From contig CAIKKY010000010.1 of the NCBI GenBank assembly GCA_903828145.1, forward strand, positions 100,039-164,038: 64,000 bases of DNA, read 5' to 3'. Below, piece after piece: positions 10,873 through 21,454 of the stretch (position 1 is its first letter; each line of letters starts with the position of its first letter). A program made the translations under genes and the position numbers. The notes under the pieces are model-generated. The model was not told where the DNA came from, ran no database searches, and was given only the letters and a program-made list of their open reading frames with translations. Source of the stretch: an uncultured Hyphomicrobiales bacterium (GTDB lineage Bacteria; Pseudomonadota; Alphaproteobacteria; Rhizobiales; Devosiaceae).

Positions 10873-12153
10873 CTCGGGCGGCGTGCCGTTGCGGTGCAGC
10901 ACCTGACCTGCGAGATAAAGCGACCCGCAGATCACCACCCGCCCGGCCCCTGTCTTTGCGGCCCGGCGCAGCGCCGCCGCAATGGATGGCGCCGCATCTG
11001 CCACAAGCCCGAGCGCAGCCGCACCCTCAGCAATCCGCTGTGCAGGGTGCGCGTTCGCCTCACCCGGAATCGTCACCCCGATAATCGTGGGTGCGAGGTC
11101 GCGGAACGGGGCCAGCAGATCCTCCGGCGCGCGGGTGTTCATCATCCCCACGATCAGGGCGAGCGGCTTGGGCTGCAGGGCGCCGAGGGCCTTCGCGAGC
11201 GCGGCGGCCCCGTGGGCGTTATGCCCGCCATCGAGCCACAGTTCGGTCCCTGGCGTAAGGAGCGCGCTGAGCTTGCCCGCGAGCGGCATGAGCCGCGCGG
11301 GCCAGCTGACCCGCCTCAGGCCTTCAGCAATGTGCATCTCGCTGACCGGCAGCCCGAAATGGCGCGCGGCAGCAATGGCGAGGCCTGCATTGTCATATTG
11401 ATGCGGGCCCGGCAGCCCCGGCGGCGGCAGATCGAGAAGGCCGTCACCATCCTGAAACACCAGGCGGCCGTCTTCGGCCTGGGCGTCAAAATCCTCGCCC
11501 GCAATCAGCGGTCTGATCCCGAGCCGCGCCGCCTGGCGCGTCAACACCGTATAGCCGCCATCGCGTTGCCGTCCAAACACCGCCGGCGCACCGCGTTTCA
11601 GGATGCCCGCCTTGGCCTTGGCGATTTCGGCAAGCGTATCGCCCAAAAACGCCTGATGGTCGATATCGACCGGGGTAATCACCACGCCGAGCGGGTGGTC
11701 GATGACATTGGTCGAGTCAAACTCGCCACCAAGCCCCACTTCGAGCAGCAGGTAGTCCGCGGGCACCTCGGCAAACAGCTTGAACGCCGCCGCCGTGGTA
11801 ATTTCGAAAAACGTGATCGGCTGGCCCGCGTTGATCTCTTCGCACGCTTCCAGCGCGCGGTTGAGCTGGGCGTTGGAGACGAGCTTTCCCGCGAGGCGGA
11901 TGCGCTCGTTGAAGCGCACGAGATGGGGCGAGTTATAAACATGCACCCGCTTGCCTGCTGCTTCGAGAAAGGCGCGCAGGAAGGCAATGGTCGAGCCCTT
12001 GCCATTGGTGCCCGCCACATGAATGACCGGCGGCAACCGGTCCTGCGGGCGCCCCATAGCCTCAAGCAGCCGCAGCACCCGGTCGAGACCGAGGTCGATC
12101 AGCTTGGGATGGAGCGACAGCAGTCGCCCCAGAGTGGCATCGGTGCGCGACAC
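10870..12153 (-). CDS. folC: Bifunctional folylpolyglutamate synthase/dihydrofolate synthase
   Basis: VIHVAGTNGKGSTIAFLRAFLEAAG, LEVGLGGEFDSTNV, DGGHNAHGA motifs. Confidence 0.95.
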   Translation of the reverse strand: MSRTDATLGRLLSLHPKLIDLGLDRVLRLLEAMGRPQDRLPPVIHVAGTNGKGSTIAFLRAFLEAAGKRVHVYNSPHLVRFNERIRLAGKLVSNAQLNRALEACEEINAGQPITFFEITTAAAFKLFAEVPADYLLLEVGLGGEFDSTNVIDHPLGVVITPVDIDHQAFLGDTLAEIAKAKAGILKRGAPAVFGRQRDGGYTVLTRQAARLGIRPLIAGEDFDAQAEDGRLVFQDGDGLLDLPPPGLPGPHQYDNAGLAIAAARHFGLPVSEMHIAEGLRRVSWPARLMPLAGKLSALLTPGTELWLDGGHNAHGAAALAKALGALQPKPLALIVGMMNTRAPEDLLAPFRDLAPTIIGVTIPGEANAHPAQRIAEGAAALGLVADAAPSIAAALRRAAKTGAGRVVICGSLYLAGQVLHRNGTPPE

Positions 12154-12156
12154 GCC

Positions 12157-13116
12157 TTATTCGGCGTGAGCCGGTTCAGGCATCTCGCCCGGACCGTCGC
12201 CAGCGCCGGTGAAGATCGGGGTGGAGAGGCGGCTCGGATCCGTTTCCGCGAGTTCCTCGCGCATCGGCGCGTTGGTCAGGATGCCGACCAGCGACCCGAT
12301 CGTCTCGCGCAGGTTGTGCCGGTGCACCACCATGTCGATCATGCCGTGTTCGTAAAGATATTCCGAGCGCTGGAAGCCCTTGGGCAGTTTTTCGCGGATC
12401 GTCTGTTCAATGACGCGCGGCCCGGCAAATCCGATCAGCGCGCCGGGCTCGGCAATATGCACATCGCCCAGCATCGCATAGCTCGCCGTCACGCCGCCGG
12501 TCGTGGGATTGGTGAACACCACGATGAACGGCAATCCGGCTTCGCGAAGCCGCAAGACCCCAACCGTGGTCTTGGGCATCTGCATCAGCGACATGATGCC
12601 TTCCTGCATGCGCGCGCCGCCCGACGAGACAAACAGCACGAAAGCCGTTTTCTTCGTCACGGCGGTTTCAAGCCCCGTTACAATCGCGGCACCCGCCGCC
12701 ATGCCCAGCGAGCCGCCCATGAAATCGAAATCCTGCACGGCCACTGTCACCGGCTGGCCGAACAGCTCGCCCACCGCCACCGTGACCGCATCTTCAGCAC
12801 CGGTCTTCAGCCGGTATTCTTTCAGCCGGTCGGAATAGCGCTTGGAATCGCGGAACTTCAGCGGGTCCTGCGGCACGGTCGGCAGCGGCACGGTGTCGTA
12901 TCGGCCCTCATCGAGGAAGGTCGACAGCCGATCAGCCGCCTTGATTTTCATATGGTAGCCCGAATTGGGCACGACCCACATATTGGCTTCAAGATCGCGG
13001 TAAAACACCATCTCGCCGGATTCCGGGTCTTTGACCCAGAGATTTTCCGACGCGCTTTCCTTGGGCTTCAGGAAGCTGCGAATGCGGGGGCGGACAACGT
13101 TGTTGATCCAGTTCAT
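12157..13116 (-). CDS. accD: Acetyl-CoA carboxylase carboxyltransferase subunit beta
   Basis: [16 protein letters not shown] start; [51 protein letters not shown]. Confidence 0.96.
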   Translation of the reverse strand: MNWINNVVRPRIRSFLKPKESASENLWVKDPESGEMVFYRDLEANMWVVPNSGYHMKIKAADRLSTFLDEGRYDTVPLPTVPQDPLKFRDSKRYSDRLKEYRLKTGAEDAVTVAVGELFGQPVTVAVQDFDFMGGSLGMAAGAAIVTGLETAVTKKTAFVLFVSSGGARMQEGIMSLMQMPKTTVGVLRLREAGLPFIVVFTNPTTGGVTASYAMLGDVHIAEPGALIGFAGPRVIEQTIREKLPKGFQRSEYLYEHGMIDMVVHRHNLRETIGSLVGILTNAPMREELAETDPSRLSTPIFTGAGDGPGEMPEPAHAE

Positions 13117-13396
13117 CTTCGGCGGACCCGTGTGGTTTTGGGCGGGGAGCAAGGCGTTCCCCGGCGATATTTCGTGATTGTGGCAATTCTTATCAGCTTT
13201 GCCCGCCAAAGGGGAGACAGAACCAATATCTCCCCGGAGGAAGCCCGGGTGTTAACATGCAGTCGCTGTTCATTGACCTGCAAGACCTCCGGTCCTAGAT
13301 TAAGGGCCTGATAAACGACCCTGTTCATTCGTCCTTGATCGAAAGCACCTCTGTGCTACGAGTGAACGGGGTCAAATTATCAGGGTTTACCCGCAT

Positions 13397-14011
13397 ATGC
13401 CCAGCTATGCCATTCTGATGGACGGTGCGTTTGTTCGCACCAAGTTGCAGCGGACCCTCAATCGCTTTCCCGCCGTTTCCGATATTGCCGACGAAATCAA
13501 TCGGCTCAAAGCCATTGACGCCCTGGCCGGGCATAGCCTGCTGCGCACCTATTTTTACGATGCGCCCCCTGCCGGGGGAAGTTTGACAAATCCCATCAGT
13601 GGCGAAAATCTCAACCTCAACGATTCCGATCAGGCCAATGCCAACCGTGCACTTCAGCAGGCGCTGGACTTGCTGCCCGATTTTGCGTTGCGATCAGGCG
13701 AAACCGACGTGAACGGCTGGACGCTGGGACGTGCAGCGCTCAAAGACCTGAAACAGAATGGCGCGCGCGCCCTGAAGGCATCTGACCTGGTGCCCAAAAT
13801 CGAGCAAAAAGGCGTCGATCTGCGCATCGGGCTGGATATCGCAAGGCTGTCGATCCAACGCATGGTGCAGGCAATCGTCGTTGTCACCGGTGACAGCGAC
13901 ATGGTGCCCGCGTTCAAGTTCGCCCGGCGCGAAGGCATGCGTGTGATCCTGAGCCCCATGGGACACGGGATAAAGCGCGAGCTTAAGGTCCATGCCGATC
14001 TGGTTGTGTGA
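13397..14011 (+). CDS. NYN-domain (LabA/DUF88-like) putative nuclease
   Basis: YAILMDGAFVRTKL start and VVVTGDSDMVPAFKFARREGMRVIL C-terminal acidic motif typical of NYN/PIN-like domains. Confidence 0.8.
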   Translation: MPSYAILMDGAFVRTKLQRTLNRFPAVSDIADEINRLKAIDALAGHSLLRTYFYDAPPAGGSLTNPISGENLNLNDSDQANANRALQQALDLLPDFALRSGETDVNGWTLGRAALKDLKQNGARALKASDLVPKIEQKGVDLRIGLDIARLSIQRMVQAIVVVTGDSDMVPAFKFARREGMRVILSPMGHGIKRELKVHADLVV

Positions 14012-14016
14012 TTGCC

Positions 14017-16947
14017 CTAATGCGCGCCGTCCCAGTCCTTGGCGGCATGGGCGTCGACGCGGATGGGGACGGTGAGGCGGAGGGCCGGTTCGGCGGCGGT
14101 TTCCATGATGTGCACGATGGCCGGAATGGCTTTGTCCTCGGTGCCCGCGTCCACTTCGAAGATCAGTTCGTCATGCACCTGCAACAGCATGTCGGCTTTG
14201 ATCCCAGCCTCGGCCAGCGCGCCCTCCATGCGGATCATGGCGCGGCGGATGATATCGGCTGCCGAGCCCTGGATCGGCGCATTGATCGAGGCCCGTTCGA
14301 TAAAGGCGCGTTCTGACGGGTTGGAGGAATTGGCGTTCTCAAACGCGATCTTGCGGCCAAAAATGGTGGTCACATAGCCATCGAGTTTCACCCGGCGGCG
14401 CTGCTCGTCCATGTAACCCTTGATGCCCGGGAAGCGGGCGAAATACTTCTTGATGTAATCCGACGCTTCCGACCGGTCGATGCCGAGCTGGTTGGCCAGC
14501 CCGAAGGCCGAAATGCCATAGATGATGCCGAAATTGATCGCCTTGGCCCGCCGCCGCACATCAGATGGCATGCCCTCAACCGGCACGCCGAACATTTCGC
14601 TCGCAGTCATGGCGTGAATATCGAGCCCTTCTTCGAAGGCGTCGCGCAGCGACTGGATATCGGCGATATGCGCCAGCACCCGCAATTCGATCTGCGAATA
14701 GTCGGCCGAGATCAGCAGCTTGCCCTCGGGCGCCACAAAGGCGGTCCGGATTTTGCGGCCATCCTCGGTGCGCACCGGAATGTTCTGCAGGTTCGGTTCA
14801 TTCGAGGAGAGCCGCCCGGTAAGCACCGAAGCCTGATTATAGCTGGTGTGCACCCGGGTCGTGCGCGAATTGATATATTCGGGCAGCGCCTGGGTGTAGG
14901 TGCCCATCAGCTTGGTCAACTGCCGCCAGTCGACAATGGTCCGGGCGAGTGGAATGCCCTGCAGCGCCAGCTCTTCGAGCACATCGGCGCCGGTTGACCA
15001 TTGCCCGGTCTTGGTCTTGGTCCCGCCTGGCAGCGCCATTTTGCCAAACAGGATATCGCCAAGCTGCTTGGGTGAGCCGAGATTGAAGGTTTCCCCCGCA
15101 AGGCTCTGCGCTTCGGCCTCGAGCGCGGCGGCGCGCTGGGCGAAATCGCTGGTCAGCCGCGACAGAATCCCGCGATCCACGGTAATGCCGCGCGCTTCCA
15201 TGCGTGCGAGGACCGGCGACAGGGGTCGTTCCAGCGTTTCGTAGAGCGTCGTCATGTTCTCGGCCGGCAGACGCGGCTTCAGCACCTGCCACAGCCGCAG
15301 CGTGATATCGGCATCTTCAGCCGCATAGCGGGCGGCATCGGCAACCGGCACATCGGCGAAGCTTTTCTGGTTCTTGCCCGTGCCGATCAGGTCCTTGATC
15401 GAAATGCCCGAGTGGCCGAGCCAGGCGAGCCCCAGGGCTTCCATCGAGTTCTGCCGCGCGCCATCCAGCGCATAGGCCATCAGCAGCGTGTCGTCGAAAG
15501 GCGCAACCGTGATGTCGTAGCGGTTGAGAACGCCCAGATCGAATTTCATATTGTGCCCGATCTTGAGGATCGAGGGATCTTCCAGCATGGGTTTGAGCAG
15601 CGCCAGCGCGGCGCGGATCGGCATCTGGCCTTCAGCAGGACCGCCGCCCAAAAGGTCGCCAACACCGGTGCGGTGCCCGAGCGGGATATAGGCGGCCCGG
15701 TTCGGCGCAATGGCCAGCGAGACGCCCACAAGGTCGGCGCTCTGGTTGTCGAGACTGCTGGTTTCGGTATCCACCGCCACGGTACCCGCTTGGTAGATCG
15801 CCTCGATCCAGCGCTGCAGCGCCGCCTCATCGGTGATGGTTTCATAGCCATCAAGGATAAAGGGCAGGGCCCGCACGGCTTCGGCCCGAGCGGTGGCAAA
15901 GGCCTTGGCCCCGTCGCCATCAGCGGTGGCGGCGCCGTGGTTTGCCGCGGGCTCCGCCACATGGCCGGCAGCACCGGCAGGTCCAACCGCGCCTTCCGTC
16001 AGGGCCGTATGGGCTCGATAGGTCGGGTCGGGCTCGAAGTCATCGGGGTTGGCCTCCAGCGTCGCCGCGATGCGCCGCATGAAGGTGTTGAATTCCATCG
16101 CCTTGAGGAAGGGAATGATCTCGGTCGCCAAAATGGGGGTGCGCACCAGTCCATCCAGCGGAATGGCCACCGGCACGCCGCGATGCAGTTCGACCAGCCG
16201 CCGCGAAATGCGGGCCGATTCGGCATGCGCGACGAGGTTCTCGCGCCGTTTCGGCTGCTTGATTTCATCGGTACGCGACAGCAGCGTTTCCACATCGCCA
16301 TAGGCGTTGATGAGTTCGGCTGCCGTCTTGATGCCAATGCCCGGCACGCCGGGCACATTGTCCACGGCATCGCCGCACAGCGCCTGCACTTCGATCACCT
16401 TTTCAGGCGGAACGCCGAACTTCTCCATCACCTCGGCCGGGCCGATCCAGCGATTGCCCGTGCCCCCGGGGCGTTGCAGCGTATCCAGCATGCGGATCGT
16501 CCCTTCGGGGTCGATCAGCTGCATCAGGTCCTTATCGGACGACACGATGGTCACGCGCCCCCCCACCTTGGCCGCCTCGGTGGCATAGGTGGCAATGATA
16601 TCGTCGGCTTCCCAGCCTTCCATCTCGATGCAGGGCAGCGCAAAGGCCTTGGTGGCGGCGCGTGTCAACGGAAACTGCGGCACCAGATCTTCTGGCGCCG
16701 GCGGGCGGTGCCCCTTGTACTCGGGGTAAAACTCGGTCCGGAAGCTCTTCGATGAATAGTCGAAGATCACCGCCATATGGGTGGGCGCGTTATCGCCCTT
16801 GAGGTCCTCGGTCACGAGCTTGAACAGCATGTTGCAGAAGCCCGACACGCAGCCCACCGGCAAGCCGTCGGATTTGCGCGTGAGCGGCGGCAGCGCGTGG
16901 TAGGCGCGGAAGATGAAGGTCGAGCCGTCGACGAGTACGAGGTGCAT
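14017..16947 (-). CDS. polA: DNA polymerase I
   Basis: 5'-nuclease N-terminus (LVLVDGSTFIFRAYHALPPLTR), 3'-5' exonuclease VAVDTETSSLD, polymerase motifs ISADYSQIELRVLAH and AKAINFGIIYGIS, LLQVHDELIFEV. Confidence 0.98.
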   Translation of the reverse strand: MHLVLVDGSTFIFRAYHALPPLTRKSDGLPVGCVSGFCNMLFKLVTEDLKGDNAPTHMAVIFDYSSKSFRTEFYPEYKGHRPPAPEDLVPQFPLTRAATKAFALPCIEMEGWEADDIIATYATEAAKVGGRVTIVSSDKDLMQLIDPEGTIRMLDTLQRPGGTGNRWIGPAEVMEKFGVPPEKVIEVQALCGDAVDNVPGVPGIGIKTAAELINAYGDVETLLSRTDEIKQPKRRENLVAHAESARISRRLVELHRGVPVAIPLDGLVRTPILATEIIPFLKAMEFNTFMRRIAATLEANPDDFEPDPTYRAHTALTEGAVGPAGAAGHVAEPAANHGAATADGDGAKAFATARAEAVRALPFILDGYETITDEAALQRWIEAIYQAGTVAVDTETSSLDNQSADLVGVSLAIAPNRAAYIPLGHRTGVGDLLGGGPAEGQMPIRAALALLKPMLEDPSILKIGHNMKFDLGVLNRYDITVAPFDDTLLMAYALDGARQNSMEALGLAWLGHSGISIKDLIGTGKNQKSFADVPVADAARYAAEDADITLRLWQVLKPRLPAENMTTLYETLERPLSPVLARMEARGITVDRGILSRLTSDFAQRAAALEAEAQSLAGETFNLGSPKQLGDILFGKMALPGGTKTKTGQWSTGADVLEELALQGIPLARTIVDWRQLTKLMGTYTQALPEYINSRTTRVHTSYNQASVLTGRLSSNEPNLQNIPVRTEDGRKIRTAFVAPEGKLLISADYSQIELRVLAHIADIQSLRDAFEEGLDIHAMTASEMFGVPVEGMPSDVRRRAKAINFGIIYGISAFGLANQLGIDRSEASDYIKKYFARFPGIKGYMDEQRRRVKLDGYVTTIFGRKIAFENANSSNPSERAFIERASINAPIQGSAADIIRRAMIRMEGALAEAGIKADMLLQVHDELIFEVDAGTEDKAIPAIVHIMETAAEPALRLTVPIRVDAHAAKDWDGAH

Positions 16948-17392
16948 GGGCGGTTCCGGTTGATCGGCGGCGACCATAATCCATTGTGCCCGATCTCAAA
17001 AGCCGAAGCTGGGCCAAAGCCACATCGCTTGCGGGGCGGGGGGCGGGGCGACCCGGCCCGGCCCTGCCCGGACCCGGTCCCACGATGGACCGCAGCCGGC
17101 ACGCGAAAACGGTCAATTGTCCCGCCGCTGAGACGTGCGACGCAATGTCCCACAGCAACACTCGGCAATGTTCCTAAGCGCTTGATCGCACAAGCCCTGA
17201 GAGGGCAAGGCCGCATACAGGGTGGTACGAGTTGGCGGTCCCCCCGAGGTGTTTCCCTTATTTCTTTGTTGAGACGTTTGGAAAAATATGAGACACAGTT
17301 GCAACCAATGCGGCGGAACGCGCGTTAGGTACGCGACGTGTCTGCGTGTTGATCAGCGTCTGCTCTCGGGCTAGGCGCGTCTGTAACGGCTG

Positions 17393-17415
17393 GCTTTATC
17401 CTCATATGATAAAGC
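17393..17415. promoter_or_regulatory. Inverted repeat GCTTTATC-CTCATAT-GATAAAGC, candidate operator
   Basis: Perfect 8-bp arms; half-site GATAAAG recurs at ~17592, both upstream of the LuxR-type gene. Confidence 0.35.
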
Positions 17416-17688
17416 AGGTCGTTGCACTCTTCTGTTGTACTTGCGTTTTAGGTCGATCTGGAGTGGGGAACCCTAGAATACAGGGCACCTTGGCCTGTTA
17501 TCGACAGTTATTCATGCCTTTAGGTTATTGAGATCATCGTTAAGCCAGTTACATAAATCCTTGAAATAGGGCCGGGTATGTGTAAAGTCCTGATAAAGTA
17601 TCGGTATGTGCCGCAAGCGCGGATCGAATCACTTCAGTCGGAAATGCGCAACACCGGTCGCTAACTTGCCAGGGGCAAAGAGGGCAAA

Positions 17689-18345
17689 GTGGAAAGACTT
17701 TCAGACACAATTCCGTACCGCACCATCCTGAACCGGGATCGGCTGGTTTATCTGACCCATGCTGATGCGCTGGTTTGCAAGGCGCTGTGTGATGAGTTTA
17801 TTGCTCAGGGTTACCAGGTTTCCATGGTGCCCGATCTGCAGGCGCTGACGCGTCTGGTCAGTGTGCGCCGCCCCGATCTGGTGGTGGCCGCTCTCACCGA
17901 TGCCGATGGCAATACGGCTCACACCATTGCGGCGCTCGATTCCATTCGCGGCCAGCATCTGGGCATTCACACCTTCCTGCTCGCGCCGGAAAATGTGCGG
18001 GCCGAGCTGGTGGTCGAAGCGGTGAAGCATGGCGCATCGGCCGTGTTCTCGCCGCCCTATGCGGCCGTTGCCATTGCCCGTGCCGCCGAAGAAATTTTCC
18101 GGTCGGACATCCAGATCGAGCCGAGCAAGGATGGCGCGGAAGCCGTCAAGGTGCGCGGCTTCGGTGCCCTCACCTATCGCGAACGCCAGATTCTGCAGTT
18201 CGTGATCGATGGCCGGACCAATAAGGAAATTGCGGCGGACCTGGGGCTTTCGTACCGCACGGTTGAAGTGCACCGGCGGCACATCATGGAAAAGATCGGC
18301 GCGCGCAATACCGCCGAACTCGTTCGCATGGCGGTTGGCAGCTAA
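17689..18345 (+). CDS. LuxR-family transcriptional regulator with receiver-like N-terminal domain
   Basis: C-terminal LTYRERQILQFVIDGRTNKEIAADLGLSYRTVEVHRRHIMEKIGARNTAELVRMAV (GerE/LuxR HTH). Confidence 0.93.
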   Translation: MERLSDTIPYRTILNRDRLVYLTHADALVCKALCDEFIAQGYQVSMVPDLQALTRLVSVRRPDLVVAALTDADGNTAHTIAALDSIRGQHLGIHTFLLAPENVRAELVVEAVKHGASAVFSPPYAAVAIARAAEEIFRSDIQIEPSKDGAEAVKVRGFGALTYRERQILQFVIDGRTNKEIAADLGLSYRTVEVHRRHIMEKIGARNTAELVRMAVGS

Positions 18346-18368
18346 CAGCGGCCCTTTACCAAAAAATC

Positions 18369-18396
18369 AGGCGGGACCCCGGTCCCGCCTTTTTTG
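18369..18396. terminator. Terminator after LuxR-type gene
   Basis: AGGCGGGACC-CC-GGTCCCGCCT followed by T-tract; A-tract on the other side. Confidence 0.9.
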
Positions 18397-18422
18397 TTTC
18401 CCGAAAGTTTAGTCCCAGGCGC

Positions 18423-19064
18423 CTAGTTGAGCCCGATAGCATCCAGCAGGCCGAGCCGCTTGGCATCGTAATAATAGCCGCGCTTGTAAAAGCGAATGGC
18501 ACGATCGGAATTGAAGCCGGCCGTGAGATAGGCGCCGCGCAGATATTTCACCGCATATTTCAGGTTCGCATCCGGGTCGAGCAGTCCGGCGGCGTTGCCG
18601 CGATAGCCCATGGCCCGCGCCGTGGCGTGGCTGATCTGCATCAGGCCGTAATAGGGGCCGTTCCGGGCGCGGGCATTATAGCCGCTTTCGCGCTGCACCA
18701 CGCGGCGCACCAGCGCCTCAGGCACATCGTAGAGCCGAGCATATTTACCGATCAACCCATCGATGCCGCCCACGCTGACCGGTTCGGGCGCGAAGGCCAA
18801 CGCGGCCTCGGATCCGTCTGGCGTGCGCGCAAACGACCTCGGCCGCATGGCGGGAATCGGGGGCAGGTCTGATAGATCGCTGAGGGCGATCGCCCGCGCA
18901 ATCGGGTCATCGGGCGGCGGCGCCGGAGCCGCCACCGGGGCCGATGCCGGCCGCGGTGCGAAATGCGATAGACCGGCTACAGAACACCCGCCCAGAACCC
19001 CGGCAAGGGCAGGGACCAGCAAACCGGCCAACAGACTGCGCGAGCGCACGATACGCGTAAACAT
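18423..19064 (-). CDS. Lytic transglycosylase (SLT domain) lipoprotein
   Basis: ALVRRVVQRESGYNARARNGPYYGLMQISHATARAMGY SLT motif; N-terminal LVPALAGVLGGCS lipobox. Confidence 0.9.
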   Translation of the reverse strand: MFTRIVRSRSLLAGLLVPALAGVLGGCSVAGLSHFAPRPASAPVAAPAPPPDDPIARAIALSDLSDLPPIPAMRPRSFARTPDGSEAALAFAPEPVSVGGIDGLIGKYARLYDVPEALVRRVVQRESGYNARARNGPYYGLMQISHATARAMGYRGNAAGLLDPDANLKYAVKYLRGAYLTAGFNSDRAIRFYKRGYYYDAKRLGLLDAIGLN

Positions 19065-19122
19065 AGAGGCTGTTTACCAGATCGTAACCGCCGAGAAAAC
19101 CCGGGTTCTCCCTCAGCCCACC

Positions 19123-20223
19123 TTAGCGGAACTGCCCGGTCTGCACCGAACCCGACAGCGGCTCCGGACGCGTGACCGGCGTGGTGATGGCCACCTCGCG
19201 GCGTTCCCGCGCCGCGATATCGAGCGCTTCCATGACTTCGAGCACATGCAGCGCCAGATCGCCGGAAGCGCGATGCGGGCGCCCGGTGCTGATGGCATGG
19301 GCCATGTCGGCAACGCCAAGCGAGCGGTAATTGGCATCGGCAAAGGGCGCGGTGACCGGCACCTCGGTCCAATCCGTTTCCCCCGGTGCGCGGGTCTTTA
19401 CCGGCCCGCCGAACATATTGGGGTCGGGCACCAGCACGCTCAGCTTTTCGCCATAGAGTTCAATCGGGGTGTGGGCGTGCGCGGGCACATCAAAGCTCAT
19501 CAGCACCTGAATGATGGCGCCTGAGTGGAAGCGCAGCAGGCCCGACACATGGGTCGCGACATGCACCGGCATCATCTGCCCGCGCTTCGGTTCCGAAAGG
19601 ATCGGGCGTTCAGGCCGCGGCGTGCCGCTCATCGCCATCACGCTCTCCACCGGCCCCAGAAGCTGTACGAGATCGGTGATGTAATAGGGGCCCATGTCGA
19701 GCACCGGGCCGCCACCAATATCATAGTAGAACGCCGGATCGGGGTGCCAGCGTTCGTGGCCCGGGCAGGCAAAGGTCGCTGTCCCGCCCACGATGCGGCC
19801 CGCCGCCCCGGAATCGATCAGCGCCCGCACCTGCTGGTGGCCGCCGCCGAGGAATGTATCGGGCGCCGAGCCGACGCGAAGCCCGGCCTTGGTGGCGGCA
19901 TCGAGCAGCGCCTTGCCTTCGGCGAAATTAATCCCGAGCGGCTTTTCGCTATACACATGCTTGCCCGCCGCAATGGCCTTGAGGCCAACCGCCACATGGG
20001 CGCGCGGAATGGTGAGGTTAACGATAATCGTCACGCGCGGATCAGCCAGCAGCGCATCAACACTCACGGCCACAAGGCCGAATTCAGCGGCCTTGCGCTC
20101 AGCCACATCGGCCTTCATGTCGGCCACGGCGATGATCTCAAGCCCGTCGAAAGCGCTCATCGCCTTCAGATACTGCGTCGAAATATTCCCGCAGCCGATA
20201 ATGCCAACACCAACGCGTGCCAT
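19123..20223 (-). CDS. Gfo/Idh/MocA family oxidoreductase
   Basis: MARVGVGIIGCGNISTQYLKAM Rossmann start; AAGKHVYSEKPLGINFAEGKAL motif. Confidence 0.92.
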   Translation of the reverse strand: MARVGVGIIGCGNISTQYLKAMSAFDGLEIIAVADMKADVAERKAAEFGLVAVSVDALLADPRVTIIVNLTIPRAHVAVGLKAIAAGKHVYSEKPLGINFAEGKALLDAATKAGLRVGSAPDTFLGGGHQQVRALIDSGAAGRIVGGTATFACPGHERWHPDPAFYYDIGGGPVLDMGPYYITDLVQLLGPVESVMAMSGTPRPERPILSEPKRGQMMPVHVATHVSGLLRFHSGAIIQVLMSFDVPAHAHTPIELYGEKLSVLVPDPNMFGGPVKTRAPGETDWTEVPVTAPFADANYRSLGVADMAHAISTGRPHRASGDLALHVLEVMEALDIAARERREVAITTPVTRPEPLSGSVQTGQFR

Positions 20224-20390
20224 GCTCTGTTCCCCTCTATCTGCGCCTTTGCGCAATCCGGGCGCCAATGTGCCGTCTTTTGCCCGGTGCGCCAGCCCCA
20301 ATTGCGCCGTAACCGCAGAATTTTCTCCGCCTCCGGGGAGGCGGGTCGGCCCCCGTCTTGTCGGCGGTGAGTCATATGGTATGACGCGCC

Positions 20391-21062
20391 ATGCTTGACC
20401 CGATGCCCGCAACCTTCACCTACGCTCCCCCAACCGATCCCTGGCTGAATGTCCTTCACGCCGATGCGGATCTGGTGGTGCTCGACAAGCCCTCGGGCCT
20501 CCTCTCGGTCGCGGGAAAAGACCCGCGCCTCGCCGATTGCCTCGAAGCCCGGGCCAAAGAGCGCTGGCCGACGGCCGCCATGGCGCACCGGCTCGATAAG
20601 GATACCTCGGGCGTTCTGGTGATGGCGCTTAACAAGCGCGCGCTTGGCCATGTGGGGCAGGAATTCGAGCAGCGCCGCGCCAAAAAAAGCTACGTCGCCC
20701 GCGTGTGGGGTGAGGTTGCCGGCGAATCCGGCCGGATTGAACTGCCGCTCGCGACCGATTGGGACAACAAGCCCCGCCAATGCGTGGATTGGGAAAACGG
20801 CCGGATGAGCATCACCGACTGGCAGGTGGAGGCGCGCGAGCCGGGCGGCATCACCCGGCTGCGCCTTAATCCGCTCACCGGCCGCACCCACCAGCTGCGC
20901 GTTCACCTTCTCGCGATTGGCCACCCGATCCTTGGCGATGTGTTTTACGCCACCGGCGATGCGCTGATGGCGGCGAACCGGTTGCAACTGCACGCTGAAA
21001 CGCTGGGCTTCAACCACCCGCAGGGCGGCTGGGTCGATTTCGTCAGCCCCGCCCCGTTCTGA
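20391..21062 (+). CDS. RluA-family rRNA/tRNA pseudouridine synthase
   Basis: AHRLDKDTSGVLVMALNKRA catalytic motif, NPLTGRTHQLRVHLLAIGHPILGD. Confidence 0.93.
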   Translation: MLDPMPATFTYAPPTDPWLNVLHADADLVVLDKPSGLLSVAGKDPRLADCLEARAKERWPTAAMAHRLDKDTSGVLVMALNKRALGHVGQEFEQRRAKKSYVARVWGEVAGESGRIELPLATDWDNKPRQCVDWENGRMSITDWQVEAREPGGITRLRLNPLTGRTHQLRVHLLAIGHPILGDVFYATGDALMAANRLQLHAETLGFNHPQGGWVDFVSPAPF

Positions 21063-21174
21063 CCGGCGCTTGTTTCGCCCCACAATCGCCCCGCGATGGC
21101 CCCTTTCGCGCCCCGGGCCCGCCCAAGCCACCCTGTAGCCTTGTCCGCTCACATGGCAGCACGGGAACACGCTC

Positions 21175-21414
21175 ATGCCCAAACGAATACGACACCGCAC
21201 CGGCACGGCCCTCGTGCCGATTTCCATGGCGCGGCTCAATTCGGCCACCCAGATCGACGACGCCCTCGCCAGCGGCATGGCGGCCATTGTCGCCGCCTTC
21301 ACCGCGACCGAAAGCGAAAACGCCGAAGCCGACCGCGCCGATGAAACCACCCGCGCCCTTCTGGCACGGCTCAACCAGCTGTGGGTTCAACCCTCGGAAA
21401 ACCAGAGCCTGTGA
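21175..21414 (+). CDS. Small hypothetical protein (79 aa)
   Basis: ORF in the gap between RluA-type gene and the RM system; no recognised motif. Confidence 0.35.
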   Translation: MPKRIRHRTGTALVPISMARLNSATQIDDALASGMAAIVAAFTATESENAEADRADETTRALLARLNQLWVQPSENQSL

Positions 21415-21454
21415 TCCGCTCGTGGGCTGCTCAATCCCGGGCAGGCAATGGCAA

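Noticed and set aside
10855-13311. 818-aa plus-strand ORF opposite folC/accD
   Set aside because: Antisense shadow ORF with high Arg/His content; the minus strand encodes clear FolC and AccD motifs.
15412-16755. 447-aa plus-strand ORF opposite polA
   Set aside because: High-GC antisense ORF; polA on the minus strand is unambiguous.
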